Assembly (NCBI GenBank): GCA_024741835.1
Contig: JAENRP010000001.1
Coordinates: 1 to 64,000, forward strand
Source of the DNA: Diplocarpon mali
Lineage: Eukaryota > Ascomycota > Leotiomycetes > Helotiales > Drepanopezizaceae
Reading direction: 5' to 3'
Length of the DNA stretch: 64,000 bases
A program made the position numbers and the translations under genes. The notes beneath the pieces were generated by a model. That model saw only the letters and a program-made list of their open reading frames with translations, was not told where the DNA came from and ran no database searches. This document shows positions 22,432 to 34,828 of this stretch, one piece after another (within the stretch, counting starts at the first letter, position 1; every line of letters begins with the position of its first letter).

Positions 22432-25400
22432 CTACTCCTTCTTTGCCTTACCCTTGCCCTTCTTCGGCACCCTCACCCACCAATACAACGCCACGGCCGC
22501 AAAAGAGTTGAACAAGATGTACGCCCACATGATCCCGAAATTTCTCCAACGATGATCATAGCTACTGCTCAGCGTATCCAGAAACTGATTCGTGTTATCC
22601 AGCCCACAGTACAAGCACTCGCCATCGGCATCGGGATTCTCCACATACCCGCCTTTAAGCCGCTCACTGATCCAGGTCTGCATGTACGCGCCACATGTCT
22701 GGCCGGCGGGGGGCATGAAGCGGCGCAACTCGGTAGCCGAGCAGACGACGCGTGTGTTGGCAAGCCCGACGGACAGCATCCCATCGACGAGGTAAGTAAA
22801 TGGCGAAACGCGGTACATGAAAATCCAAAAGCGGGGGAAGACGTCCGGGCTAGCGAGAACACCGCAAAAGACGAGCGTTAAGCTAAACATCAAGTTGGCG
22901 ATGTTGCCGCCCGTCTCGGCCGTCTCGATGGCGGCAATAACCATCGTGGTAAAGGTCGAAGTGAAGAGCAGGAAGGTCCAAATAAAGAGAAACATTAGGC
23001 CACCTCGCTCCGTCACAGCGTCGGTCGGCTCGGCGTTGCGGTATAGTCCGATGGGGTAATACCAGCAGAAAAATATGATTACGGCCATGAGTGAGTTCCA
23101 TGGCAGCTCGACGACGAGGTTCGATACTATAAAGGCTTTCCACGAGTATGTCTTCGATGGGCGCTCGCGCGCCTCGTACAAGGACCTCTGAGTCACAAAG
23201 TGCGGCATGATTTGCTGCACTAACTGCCCAAAGATGGTAAAGAGCATGAAGATGCTGAACATCTGGTTCTGCATCTCCTGCTCTGACGTACCCGCGTCGT
23301 AGAATGAGAAACCGATGAAAAGCGAGGCAGCTGTGCACAACACGACCTTGCTGTAGATGTAGGACGGTGTGCGCCAGTACTGCTGGAATACCCGCTTCTG
23401 CACCTCAATCATCTGCGACAGCAACGGCGCTGCAAATTCCTGGAAGGAGGCCTTTTCATCAGAACTAAGCGCCATATTCGTCTTGTGCGGCAGCTCAGCC
23501 TTAAGACGATCCAACTCCCGGTGTACTTCCGCGTACTCAGGAGATGCGCGCCAGGCCTCGTGCCAGTCGATATCGGTTTTCGAGCCGGGTGCTGCACCGA
23601 TGACTTCGAGCATCCATTCGGCTGGATTGGCGCCTGGCGGGCATGTAAGCCCCGATATACGTGAGAAATACGAGGTAAGGACGTTTGAGCCTTTGCCAAC
23701 CTCGCCGAAATACACGGTCCGGCCTCCTTTTGCGAGGAACAGGAGACGGTCGAATCGCTGGAAAAGCATAGCTGAGGGTTGATGAATCTAACGCCTTTAG
23801 ATATGCCCATGCGTTGCGCGAAGCGTGAGGCAGAGTACTTACAGTGCAGAGAATGGCCTGTCCGTGCTTAGTAAGTTTCTCCATCAAGTCACAAATGGCC
23901 CAGGATGTCTGAGAGTCGAGTCCGGATGTCGGTTCGTCCAGGAAGAGGAGCAATTCGGGTTTGGCAGCCAATTCAACTCCGATTGTGAGGCGTTTCCGTT
24001 GTTCCACGTTGAGGCCTGATTAGTCTATTAGCGTTTTCGCACTCCAAAAATCAGATCGATCATGTACCTTCTCCAGGAACACCGACGACAGCATCAGCGT
24101 ACTCCTCCATGTCGAGCAGTTTGATAACCTCGTCCACGTAGTCCAGCTTCTCCTGGCGCGGGATAGCAGCAGGTTGTCTGAGTAGCGCGCTAAAGTTGAG
24201 AGCCTCACGAACAGTCGAGGTCGACAAATGGAGATCTTGCTGTTGCACATATCCCGTCTTGCGTTGAAACGACCCGTCGCGCTCCCTGCCGTCAACGAGC
24301 ATCCCACCCGAGATGACACCCATCGTGGTTCTTGTCGCTAGAACATCTAATAGGGTGGTTTTGCCAGCACCCGAGACGCCCATGAGCGCTGTCAATGTTC
24401 CGGGCTTGACCCATCCATCAACGTGGTCCAAGATGCGGCGTGGTTCGCCTTTGATGTTGATGTCGTAACAGACATCTTCCCAATGAAAGATAGCAGTTTG
24501 CTTCTTGAGAATATTGGACACATCGACATTTGTGGAGCTCTTACCCACCTTCTCACTCCCCGCACTTCCACTTTCGACATCGCTGACTCGACTTTTGAGA
24601 ACCGCAGGCTTGTGTCCGCGACGAAAAAGCAGAACTTCTCCTTTGGACTTCTTGGCCGTGATGTATTCGGTGGCGAACAGGTGCACGGCGCAGAAACCCA
24701 CGAGAAAGGCCCAGAGGATCCCGAAGTTCCTCCACTTGTGCGAAGCGTAGTACTGATAGGATTTTCCGATATAATCCTGGCCCCTTACAACGTTGGAGCC
24801 CGGGATGGCACCCACAGCAGAGCAAACCTGATTCGTCGGCAACAGATTCTCATACCCATCTCCGCTAGGGACGAAGGAGGTAGGCAAACACGTGTAGTTC
24901 CGTCCGACAAACTCATTTATCATCAGAGCCTCGAAGCCATACGCGACGGGGTCAATGTAATTTATCCAACGTGACCAGCCGCGCATATTAGGCACGGGTA
25001 GCGCAAAGCCCGTGTAAATGACGATTGCAAGAATCAGAACTGCTGTGGGAGCCATCGCTTGGGACAGAGTTCTCGACAACGAGCCAATGCTTCGGAAGAG
25101 CATGGACATGACCATGGTTAGCATAAACGAGATCAGAACGAAGAAGAAGAAATTGCCGGCTTGTCGGTTGAGGTTGACCATGAAATATAGCGTCAGATTG
25201 AACGTGATCGCATTCAAGATCTTGTACGGCATGTCTGTCAGCATCGAGGCGATCGCCTCGCATGATGGGTGGTACAGGGCGTATCGGGAGTGTTTCTCGA
25301 CAATCGGACGTTGCGCGTAGAGCGTCAAAATCTGTTTGTTCCGTTGTGAGCGATATTCCTATCCGGACTCGATTCAGGTTGACCTACCTCAAGAGCACTA

Positions 25401-27605
25401 CCGAAAGCGTTCAGAAGAACGGCGAAGAACAAGATGGCGCTTCTAGAGTAAAACGAGTCTGTAGTGGAGTCCAAGTTGTAAAAGCAGCTGCTGATGACCA
25501 GAGCCATGAGAAAATTACCGAAAAGTTGCGTAAAGGTCAAGCTAGGATCTCCCTTTAAACGCCAGAACCCTCGGCGCAAACAGAGCTTGACTTGGCCAGC
25601 GTAAGACAAAGTGTATGGACTGGACACATGCTGATGCTTGGACTGCTGAGCGCGACGGGACTCCTTGAACTCCTTCAGGTACTGCCCGTGGAACTGGTAC
25701 TTCTGGTAGTAGCTATCCACTTCTTTGACGAGTGCGGCGCGGTCAGCGCTATTCTTCCACGCCAGTGCGAATTCCTCTGATGTGCGTGGCACTTTGTTCT
25801 CGAAGCCTTCTCTGACAACTCGCTCCAGAGGGCTGGTCATGGAAGTCAGGAAGTCGGCAGTTGTCTGGCGATCCGGGCAGATGAATCCGAGGTTCTCAAA
25901 GTAAGCCTGGGCCTCTGTGCATCGTCCGAAGTAGATCTGGCGCCCTTCGTATAGTACTAGAACTTTGTCAAAGACGTCGTAAGCACTTTGCGGTGCTTGG
26001 TAGATAGCTACGCATGCTGTGGAGCCAAGAAGCTCTGTTGACATCCGCAGGGTTTTGACGAATTCAACGGCGTTGGCGCTGTCCAACCCTCTCGTGCTGT
26101 TGTCCCAGCACTGGAGTGGAGCGCCGCTAAGCGCGGCTTCGGCAATTGTGGTACGCTTCCGCTCACCACCACTAGATTTCGGTCAGCATCACAATGTGTT
26201 TCAACAGTGTCGTCATGATCTTGCTCACTCTGCATCTGGAAGACGCAGGCCGAAAACATATTCACGTCTGAAAAGATTGCGTTCTTACCTGACACCTCTG
26301 ATGAAGTCGTTGCCTACAAACGTATTGATCGTGTGGCTGATACCGAAACTCGCCATCATCACATCCCGCTGGTACCGCGCGAAGTCGTCTCGCGAAATGC
26401 CACCTGGAATGTATCGTGGTGCTCTCGCAATAGCCGCGAACTCGAGCGTCTGTCCAACCGTAAGCATGGGGAAGTGCACGTCGACCTCGGCCGTGTAAAT
26501 AGCCTCGCCGCGGAAATCCTTGTGCATCTCCTCAGGCGAGATGCCCTGGTAGTTGATCTGCGACTTCGCGTCGATGAAGAAGCCGTTTGTCTCGCCGGCC
26601 ACGGTCTTGAGAAACGTCGAGCAGCCACTGTGGGAATAATTAGCCGAGGACCTCTATGTTCGTACAAATTGCGCTGGTTTGGGAGGAAGCGCGATGGAAG
26701 GAGAGTCCGGTACTCTTGTGTGGGTGAGATAGTTGTGTAACGCCATGCTAGCCCTCCACGATCCACTGCGGTGGACGACGCGTCTTCGGTTCCTTTGAAT
26801 CCACCCACATTCATGATTACCTTTCGTGATCCTGTTGTGCTCCCTTACCCTTGTTCTGAGTTCCTCTCCGAACTATATCCGTAGTTGACTCGCATGTGAA
26901 CAAAAACTTGGCTTACCTTCCCGGCGGCCCCAGCACGACAAGCATCTCCCCATGATGAACCAAACCATCGAGATCCTGCAGAATCTCAATTTTCCTTTTC
27001 TCTTCCCTCCCAAGCAGCTTCTTCACAGCGCCTAGAACCTCGAATGCCACATTTCCAACGCTCTTCTGGTAGTCGGTCGCCGAGCCGAACCCGTATACGC
27101 TGAGATCTTTGAACGCGAAACCCGCAGTTCGCTGTTTCCACTTCTCCGGGTCCCGCGCCTGCAGACTCACCAGCGACTTGACGAACGCCCGCGGGCTGAA
27201 ATTCTCAGAGTGAGGGTTGAGTCGTGAGTCAGGCGGCGACGTGAAGGGGTTCTCGGTACGTGTGCTCTGCTGGGAGTGCGAAGTGAACTTGCGCGCGAGC
27301 TGGTGCACTTCTTCATCGCGACGCTTGGCCTCAGCTTTCTCGAGGCTTTGTTTGCCATTTTGATTGAGTGCTCCACCCTTCTCAATGTCAATCTTTTCGT
27401 TGGAGGTGGCGTCGGCGGAGGATGAGGAGCTGATGGAAAGCTCAAGCTCGGGTATGTGATTGGTGGGGCCCGTGCCCTGCCGCGCAGAGGTGCGATCGTT
27501 GTTGGTCACGAGATTGCCTAAAAACGTGCGATTATGTTAGTGAGAGGCATGAAGACTTGATGGTGAAAGGATATGGGGGGGGGTTAAGCTACCAACGACC
27601 GACAT
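22432..27605 (-). CDS. PDR-type (ABCG full-size) multidrug transporter
   Basis: Seven exons (27605-27593, 27517-26917, 26627-26289, 26171-25388, 25331-24068, 24015-23843, 23787-22432) give 1509 residues, the usual size for Pdr5/Cdr1 pumps, in the order NBD1-TMD1-NBD2-TMD2. NBD1 has the PDR-specific degenerate Walker A GPPGSGCST (201-209, Cys for Lys; Ser205 is made by a splice) and [10 protein letters not shown] in place of a catalytic Glu, with a canonical SGGERKR. NBD2 has canonical GVSGAGKTT (897-905) and [12 protein letters not shown] but the degenerate signature LNVEQRKR. Such pumps export azoles and plant toxins across the plasma membrane. The 13-nt first exon is predicted because no other in-frame Met precedes NBD1. 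The 289-nt third intron is long for this gene. Confidence 0.92.
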
Positions 27606-30600
27606 GGTGGCGGTTGAGGAACGAGGTTTTTCAATCCACTTGAATGCTCGATTTCAGGGTTGAGTTCATGAGTTAGAGTGGGACCAGGCTGGCGAGAATT
27701 GAAGCAGTGTAGTTGGTGTTGATCTAACCTGCAGGCACCGCCATCAACAGCCCGGTTTTGCTGTTCCGTTCGAAGGTGCGTGGGTGAAGAAAGCAAGGCT
27801 CAAGAAGAGAGATAAAGGGGAGGGGGAGAAGTCGGTCTAATTTAACAGAACTAAACAGCTACAATGTACTGTAGTGTAGAGCGATTGGCATCAAAGCAAA
27901 GATGGGATGACATAACCCACGCCCCCACACGACCCTCAGTCTCTTGTCTTATTCTTATTTCATTGCTCTACGCGAACACGAATACTGCAACACGAGCCTC
28001 CCCCTCCCCCGTATTTACTAGTGGGGAGGTACAACGGGTAAATATAATAGCCTGCTAATTGCAGGGGACTAGTGGAGTATGTTAAACCTTAAAGGAACAT
28101 TCCTACGTCTCTTGGTTATTGGCGAATCTACAGAGTGGATGAATTTCAACATTGATATCTTCTAGCTTTGAAGTTCCAACCCACTGCTCCAGCTTTTCAT
28201 GAATTCATAGTATCCGGGAGGTTGGATGAGGCTCTGGGCCTAGAGTTCTCTCAGTACATATATCACTGCCTGGTCGAGCTAAGCTTCATATGAGTCCTGA
28301 CCCTCATTGTCTTTTCGACCGTCACCACCAAAATAGAGAGTAAGCAACAATTACATCACTGTGTCTCGGACTAACGCAAACACCATGTTAGCGGACTTTC
28401 CAGGGTGGTTGACTGTGTAAAGGACATTCGCCAGCTTAAATACTATGGTACACTTTTATGCAGAATTCCCATGACTACAGGGGGCTTGAACACGGATCTT
28501 CATACGGGAATCACATGGGTTCACCGCTAAGCTCACCGCGCCAAATAGAGGAAAGTGCAAATAATGTTAGGTCTGTGATGTTTTGCCAGGCTTTCTCATG
28601 TACTGCGCGTGTATCAATCATAGAATGATGTCGCTAAAATTCGACATTCCAAGGACTGCGGAGTTACTTCTACAGCTAAGGCGATTGAGAAAGTGCACAG
28701 ACGCTTGCCAATCACGTATCTCAACGATAGGCTCGGTACACGGTGCATTGAGAAGAGAAAAGTTGGAAAGGATTTCGGTACCTATCGTGTATTCCTGCGC
28801 CTCGCGCAAGCGCGGGGGAGCGCCACCTTTTGTGCCAGCATAGAGTTAAAGGGGGGCATATTGTAGGACATGCTGATTGGTTGCAGACGTACTCCGTAGT
28901 GGTAAATACCAGACAGTACTCAAAAGTATATTCGAATTCTACAAATCGGCCTGCACTATACTGCAAAGCCTCTCATTTCTGGCGTACAGTCGGCACGTAC
29001 ATAGTATTACCAAGTAGCAGAGTATTCTGTCTTTGGCGTGCAATGGAGTAGTGTCTGGATCAATCTACGGTGATTTACCTAAACATAGCCCTCTGTACCT
29101 ATCTACGCTTCCAACTCTTATAGACGTACATTACACACTCGGTAAATGTTTAGAGGAGGTCAGCAATATCTGCCATGTGTATCCACATTCTGCACTCCCA
29201 ATTTTGCTCTTCTCCTCGTGAGTACTGTGGATCAAGGAATTTCTATTCCGTAACTAAGTTCCTTAGTACTGGGGAGAGAAGAATATTCTCTGATGGAGTG
29301 GTCGAATCGCGAAAAGCTAATGAGCTCGGAAGACTGAGTTGCCGGACGGGTAGGATCTCCAGGTGCGAGTTACTGTGTAAGCCCCTTGGACCATCGACTG
29401 CCCTTCCCATGGTGCAAAAGCTCAGATTCTCGCCTCTGCCATGGCCAGAAATTCAATCTATGTAGAGGCTCATCAGCCAACGACAATACTTTTTGGTGGA
29501 TCTCTAGAATTGTGCCCAGGCTTGACACTACACTCGGGGCTGGGGGGCCGGGGGGCGGGGGGCGAGAGGCGAGAGGCGAGAGGCGGAGAGAAAGGAAGTA
29601 CTCGTGCGGAGAGTACAGCCTCAAGCTGAGAACGTCGTGCGTGCAGCGAATCAAAACACCATCAGAGTTCTGCCGCTCGCTGACATCGTGCATCAGTACG
29701 AAAAGTCCGAGCCAGGCGCAGACATTCCCGTGAAGTTGAGGCTTTTCCGCTATCCGAGCCCTCCGCTTTGAGGCTTAAGCGACTTGGCCACGAGTACTCG
29801 TATTCGACACGAGAAACCGGGAACTAGGCCGCCCGGCTACGTGGCGAATCACGAGGCAGTCTTGTTGCGGGTCGGCCCTCATGTGTTTACGTGGCGGAGA
29901 GGTGGGTACTGGGGCTGTGAAGAAGAGTGGGGAGAGTCTACTAAGTAGATGAGTAGTTTGTACATAGTCAGGTAAAGCTTGCTGAGGAGCATGCCTTACA
30001 TAACGGTATGGTGAAACTTAATGGAGACTATCCAAGCATGTTGTGCAGTGCATTCAAATGTTAAATTCCTCGGCGGGGGCAAAGGTGAACGGATTAACAC
30101 GTTTACTGGGGTTAAATATACTTCGTACAAGTACTTTAGTGCCGAAGTCCCTTCCCCAGTGTAAACGGATAACTTTCGGTCGTGACAAAAGCTTAAGATA
30201 TCAAATCTAAGGATATCGCAAGTATCATCGTTATCCTCTGTATCTGCTACTTATCAAATGACAGACTCCGGTCGGCAATTGCCAATGACTCCAGTTTCAC
30301 AAATTACCGTATGACTGGAAATTGCAAGCCTCTCACACTTGGGTCATTTGTCGCCGTGTGCTGCGTGATAGCTTGCAGTACTACAGCGGTCCGTGCCTAG
30401 CAACTACTACAGAACCAAACTTGGAGATTGTTGCTCCCGCTGCCGAGATAATAAATCTGTACCAAAAATATAATGGACGTTGTCATCAGGTATGGTACAA
30501 AAAAGCAGGTCGCGATAGTCCTTATGTTCAGTGAGCTGCAAATTCACTTGAATAGTACAGAGGCCACCATCACTATGCACAGAACATTCCTTACGGACTC

Positions 30601-33600
30601 AGGTTTGGAAGATCCAGCTGGCTTGATCCCCCCGAGCTTTAACAAGGTTTCTTTTACTCGAATCATACGCCTGTTCAACGAGAAAGCTTCGGCTAGATCG
30701 CCGAGTAGGCTAGGGATTTATGCTTAGACTTATAGATTCGCGTTTCGATACCATAGAAAGATCCAATTAGACATATCTCATTCGCAGTAATTCAACATGA
30801 GAATTGCTCTCATATTCGTTGTTTCGGGGTGTCGAAACCGCCTGCTGTTGATAGGCTGATCAGTGCACTTTTACTCCAAAGTCTTCGACTGGTTTCGCTT
30901 GCTCTGCATGCCTTTTAATCAATTAGAATTCCTACTTGTCAGTGGATTTCTTCTGTCTTGGTTTTGGTCCATGATACCCGAGAAAAAGTCGGAGGTATTC
31001 CCTCTTTCAAAATTTTGGCAGATAACCAGGGATCGAAATTTACTGATAAGTACTCCACTATCCGGGAGAATAGCCACTCGGAGTGGAGTATTCGATTTGA
31101 GCTATCTAATAGACTTTGAAAAGCACTTTGGAGTTCAATTCTCTAAAGCTTATTAGATTGCAATCCCCATCATTTCTGGGCTATACAGTGTTACTGTGGT
31201 ACAGCGCCTAACCTTTAGCTTTCATTGATAAAAGGCCCTTCGATACTTATTTAAAATATATTATAATTTCTAATTCATTCGTAGAAATTAGTTCAAATAT
31301 ACTAGAAGAATTTTGTAGCAATACCTCAGTCTAGCAGCAAGCAACCTGACTCATGTGGTTACTTAGAAGAAGCAAATATGTAGATCTGCGAAATTCCATT
31401 TTGGCTCCCAAAAATACAAAATAATTTTCATATCTGAATTCTTGAGTTACTCTCCCTCTTCTACTTCATACTACCTTTTTTTCAGTGGGCTGCATATCTA
31501 TTGCGTGGACTCTGACTTATTTATAACTCACCTCCCCTTAGAAATCAAACGTCCACATGTGCAGCCTAGCGAAAAAAGGGAGTACTTACAAAGTAAATGG
31601 CTATATTCCCCTTGCTTATAGGGTGCTGATCAGTGGGTCTTGGCCCATGGTGTCTGCGAGAATAAAAAAGGGAGTAGGAGTACGGCCTCTGTAGCAATCA
31701 GGTAACTCGCACAAGATAAGTATGGAAGAAAGTTTGTATCGGTGAGGACGTAGGGTATAAATTGTGTGTCCGTAATGTCGAGGTGAGTCACATTATAGCC
31801 ACGTGACCTCATTTACATCCCAGGATTGGCGCGATCAAGAGTAGATAGCAGTTTCCGGTCCAAGTACAGCTAAACCAGACGGAAGCGATACTACGCACTA
31901 CAACGCACCAACCGCAAATATGGAACTTTCTGTGATACCAAAGCATCTATTAAATAACATGTTTTTAGATCCCTCACTGGCTTGCTTAAGTTGAAGCTGC
32001 GAGAGACTCCCGCATCAGTTTCTGGCTGTAAAGCAAATTTACTTGTCGGAAAATAGTTATCAGCCCATATGTATTATGCCGAACGTCCAAAATCAGAATC
32101 GGCTTACGCATAGGAGTAGAGAAACGAGTCTTGCACTGCTTCTCATTCACCGTGGAGCAACATTCCTACAAGATCTTATACCTCTGTTCGATGTTTCCTG
32201 ACTATTTCCGTAGGTCTTTTCTCGAGACACTTCTCTGCCCATCGAGAACTGCCGTTTTTCAAATCCGGCTTATATGTTCCAAGGTTTTGAGCTTTGGCCA
32301 AAGCTCATCTGGACACCGCAATATATATTCCTTGATGTTTTTATCAAATCATTCGGTTTCCATCTGATACCGTTCCTTCGCAATCTCTTTCATATGGCTT
32401 TCAAGACGTGCTAGATAATTACGAACATGCTCAAGTCACTCTCGTACGGTGTATTGCTTGTCCATAGACTCGTCATCACGGTGTGCATAATATCAAGTCT
32501 CTTGAAACTCTACCCAGTTCCTGGGTACGAGGTGCCTATATGTCACTCGTCAGCTTTATTGTGATTCCGATGATGCTGCTGCAATTACCTCACGGTACGT
32601 TCCAAGAAGATCACTGGGCTCTTGTAATGTAAAGCTTATACCACAGGCAGAAATAAGTAAGGTAATTCAGTCCTAGAGCTATTCGTTTTCGGTATTGTCT
32701 ACGATGAGTCTCGCATCTATTGGTGCCCATGCTAGTTCTATTAAACTCGAATTTATTCCAATGGGAACAGCGGGTAGAAAAATTATGTCACAGAGTTCCA
32801 GTATCAATGGATCTAATTTAAATTTTTGGAAATAATGTAATCTCAGGTCCTTAGTTCTGATATGGGTAGGTAGTGAGGAAATTAGCATCTTACAATTCAT
32901 TTTACTATCTTTATACCTAGATCGTTGTTTCTCTGAAGACCGTGTTTGGTCGCGCGTGAAATGAAGTCTCTGGCCAGATAATGTAAAGATTTTCGGCATT
33001 CTTCATTATGTCTCAAATAAGCTCGTATTCGCCATTACGAAAAAGCTTGCTTTTCGTTATAATAATTGTGATTTCGAACTTGCCTTTTGAAAAACGTTTG
33101 TAGATAGTATAAGATACTGATGTGTAATCGGTGCGCATCTATTTACTACTGTAGCCGTCATCATTTCTATCTCGCGGGTGACTATCCTGACTACAAAATT
33201 TTGATACATGACCAATTGTCGCAATAACGACAATGAGGACGAGCGAGAGGATAGGGTGGATTTATTTCAGATTGCAAATATATTTCGAGCGCTTGGAGCG
33301 AAACCCAAAAGAAGCGCGAACGTTTTTGCCAGGAATTTAGCGAGGATTGACACGAAAGAGTCTGACCTGAAGCGTGTCAGACTCAGAGTATCCTAGGTTG
33401 AAAGTTGAGGTTTCTGACAACCTGACTTGGCCAATCAGTAGCCATACCTGTATCTACATGAATGGGTCTCAAAAGAATTTCGGGATCCTTTGACCTTAAG
33501 TAACATTTGCTCCATCAAACATCAGTTGCGGACCGGCGAAACTCTTTTAAGATTTGATATATTAGGCACGGGAAAATTAGTGTAAGATCAACCTTCGAGA

Positions 33601-33739
33601 GGCTTTTCTACTATAGGGTATTTGTCTACAAGCACATAGAGAATTTGTCAAGACCAAGAAGCGTCGAGGTTCTCAGTCTGTCAACAATTAGCCGAAAAAA
33701 GGGGTAGCCCCACTCGTCTAATTCTAGCGCCATTACATC
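27606..33739. other. Six-kb gene-poor region
   Basis: No gene with family similarity or consistent splicing was found. Open frames are short and overlap on both strands. Landmarks are a run of G at 27576-27583, a tRNA-like but non-folding segment near 28470-28542, and a G-quadruplex-prone tract at 29536-29562. There are no long repeats that I can see. The composition is not as TA-rich as 1-7230, so there is little or no RIP decay. Confidence 0.45.
29536..29590 (+). repeat. G-quadruplex-prone tract plus GAGAGGC repeats
   Basis: Four G runs of 4, 6, 6 and 6 bases occur within 27 bases (29536-29562) with 1-2 base loops. This is an ideal quadruplex pattern on the + strand. It is followed by three GAGAGGC units to about 29590. 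Confidence 0.7.
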
Positions 33740-34828
33740 ATGAAGCGCATCTTCCAATTGCTCCCGTTTGGTATGAGCAGCGATAACAAGTCAAGTACTC
33801 CGCAACATACCCATACGATCAGGATGGCAGCCGCCAATATCTTTGAGACCAGCCGCCTAGCGAACATAACGCGTAATGATGCTCTTCTCGAAACTCTGGG
33901 GGTAAACCAGCAAGCCAAGGTCATTATCAGCGAATCAAAGACATTACAGAAAGCAGGGCCACCGAAGAAGAAAAGCAGGATTGAAGTACATAATGCGAAT
34001 ATGAAATCTTCGAGGTCATCCGTGAGAATAGCGTCTGCTTCTTCGCGACCAACATATGATGAATATACATTATCGAGGGTTTCATCATCAGCCACGAAAA
34101 GACCCAAGCCGGGAACCAGCAAGGCGCGAACATCTGCGAAGAAGGCCGAAAAAACGACATACGGGGATACAAATATCAAAAATCTGGAGGAGTTACAAGA
34201 CTGTTGGGCATCCTGGAAACCTGCAGCCCTTGCGCCAATTCGCGATGAAGCCGGAGTTTTCCACTTCGAATCCCATCCAGAATTCACGCCTAACAGATCC
34301 CCCGAGGAGGTGATCCGTGAGGGTTGTTTTGGCGGGACATATTTTCGCTCGTTATACTCAAGAAAGTTGGAAACGACTATATCTGGGGACTATAAGGAGT
34401 TACCGGATTCATGGACGGAAGGGCTCGATCACGAGACGTATCTCACTTCTGCTATTTATGACCCCGACATCAACAAATTCAAAGTCGCTTGCGGGCAGTC
34501 GATCGAAGAATGGGAGCTGGCTGGCTGGATAAACCACTCGTATGACGTGCGGGGTTGGTTCCAATGGTATTGCCGCTTCTATCTGGGCAGGCGATGTGAG
34601 GATGATGGGAGGCAGATCTCGCGGTGGAAGAAATGTGTTGGCGCTACAGGGAGATGGAGAAAGATTTTGTTGAAGAAGTACGTGAGTGCCGGTATTCGAG
34701 AGGTCTTTGATGATGGAGAAGATGAGGATCAGCAGGAAGTCAGTCCGGTGATTCACCAGACATGCCACCACTGGGCGTTTTGTGTTACTCAAGAAGTACT
34801 CGATGCGTACTGGAAGGGGGTGGAATGA
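33740..34828 (+). CDS. Conserved fungal protein of unknown function
   Basis: A single-exon 362-residue protein. Residues 1-140 are basic and Ser-rich with possible nuclear-localisation stretches (GPPKKKSR, ATKRPKPG). Residues about 175-362 form a compact conserved-looking domain: RSPEEVIREGCFGGTYFR, LPDSWTEGLDHETYL, a CGQSIEEWELAGWI segment, then GWFQWYCRFYLGRR, GRQISRWKKC and a terminal SPVIHQTCHHWAF. I recall this Trp/Tyr/Arg-rich domain from many uncharacterised fungal and other eukaryotic proteins, but know no activity. Three in-frame Met (1, 12, 29) could serve as start. There is no signal peptide or membrane segment. It is the only gene in about 10 kb of gene-poor DNA. Confidence 0.8.
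   Translation: MKRIFQLLPFGMSSDNKSSTPQHTHTIRMAAANIFETSRLANITRNDALLETLGVNQQAKVIISESKTLQKAGPPKKKSRIEVHNANMKSSRSSVRIASASSRPTYDEYTLSRVSSSATKRPKPGTSKARTSAKKAEKTTYGDTNIKNLEELQDCWASWKPAALAPIRDEAGVFHFESHPEFTPNRSPEEVIREGCFGGTYFRSLYSRKLETTISGDYKELPDSWTEGLDHETYLTSAIYDPDINKFKVACGQSIEEWELAGWINHSYDVRGWFQWYCRFYLGRRCEDDGRQISRWKKCVGATGRWRKILLKKYVSAGIREVFDDGEDEDQQEVSPVIHQTCHHWAFCVTQEVLDAYWKGVE

Noticed and set aside
28470..28542. tRNA-like segment on the minus strand (GGCGCGG start, GTTCAAG T-loop-like motif)
   Set aside because: The anticodon and T stems do not pair and the acceptor end does not match, so it is at most a decayed tRNA or tRNA-derived scrap.
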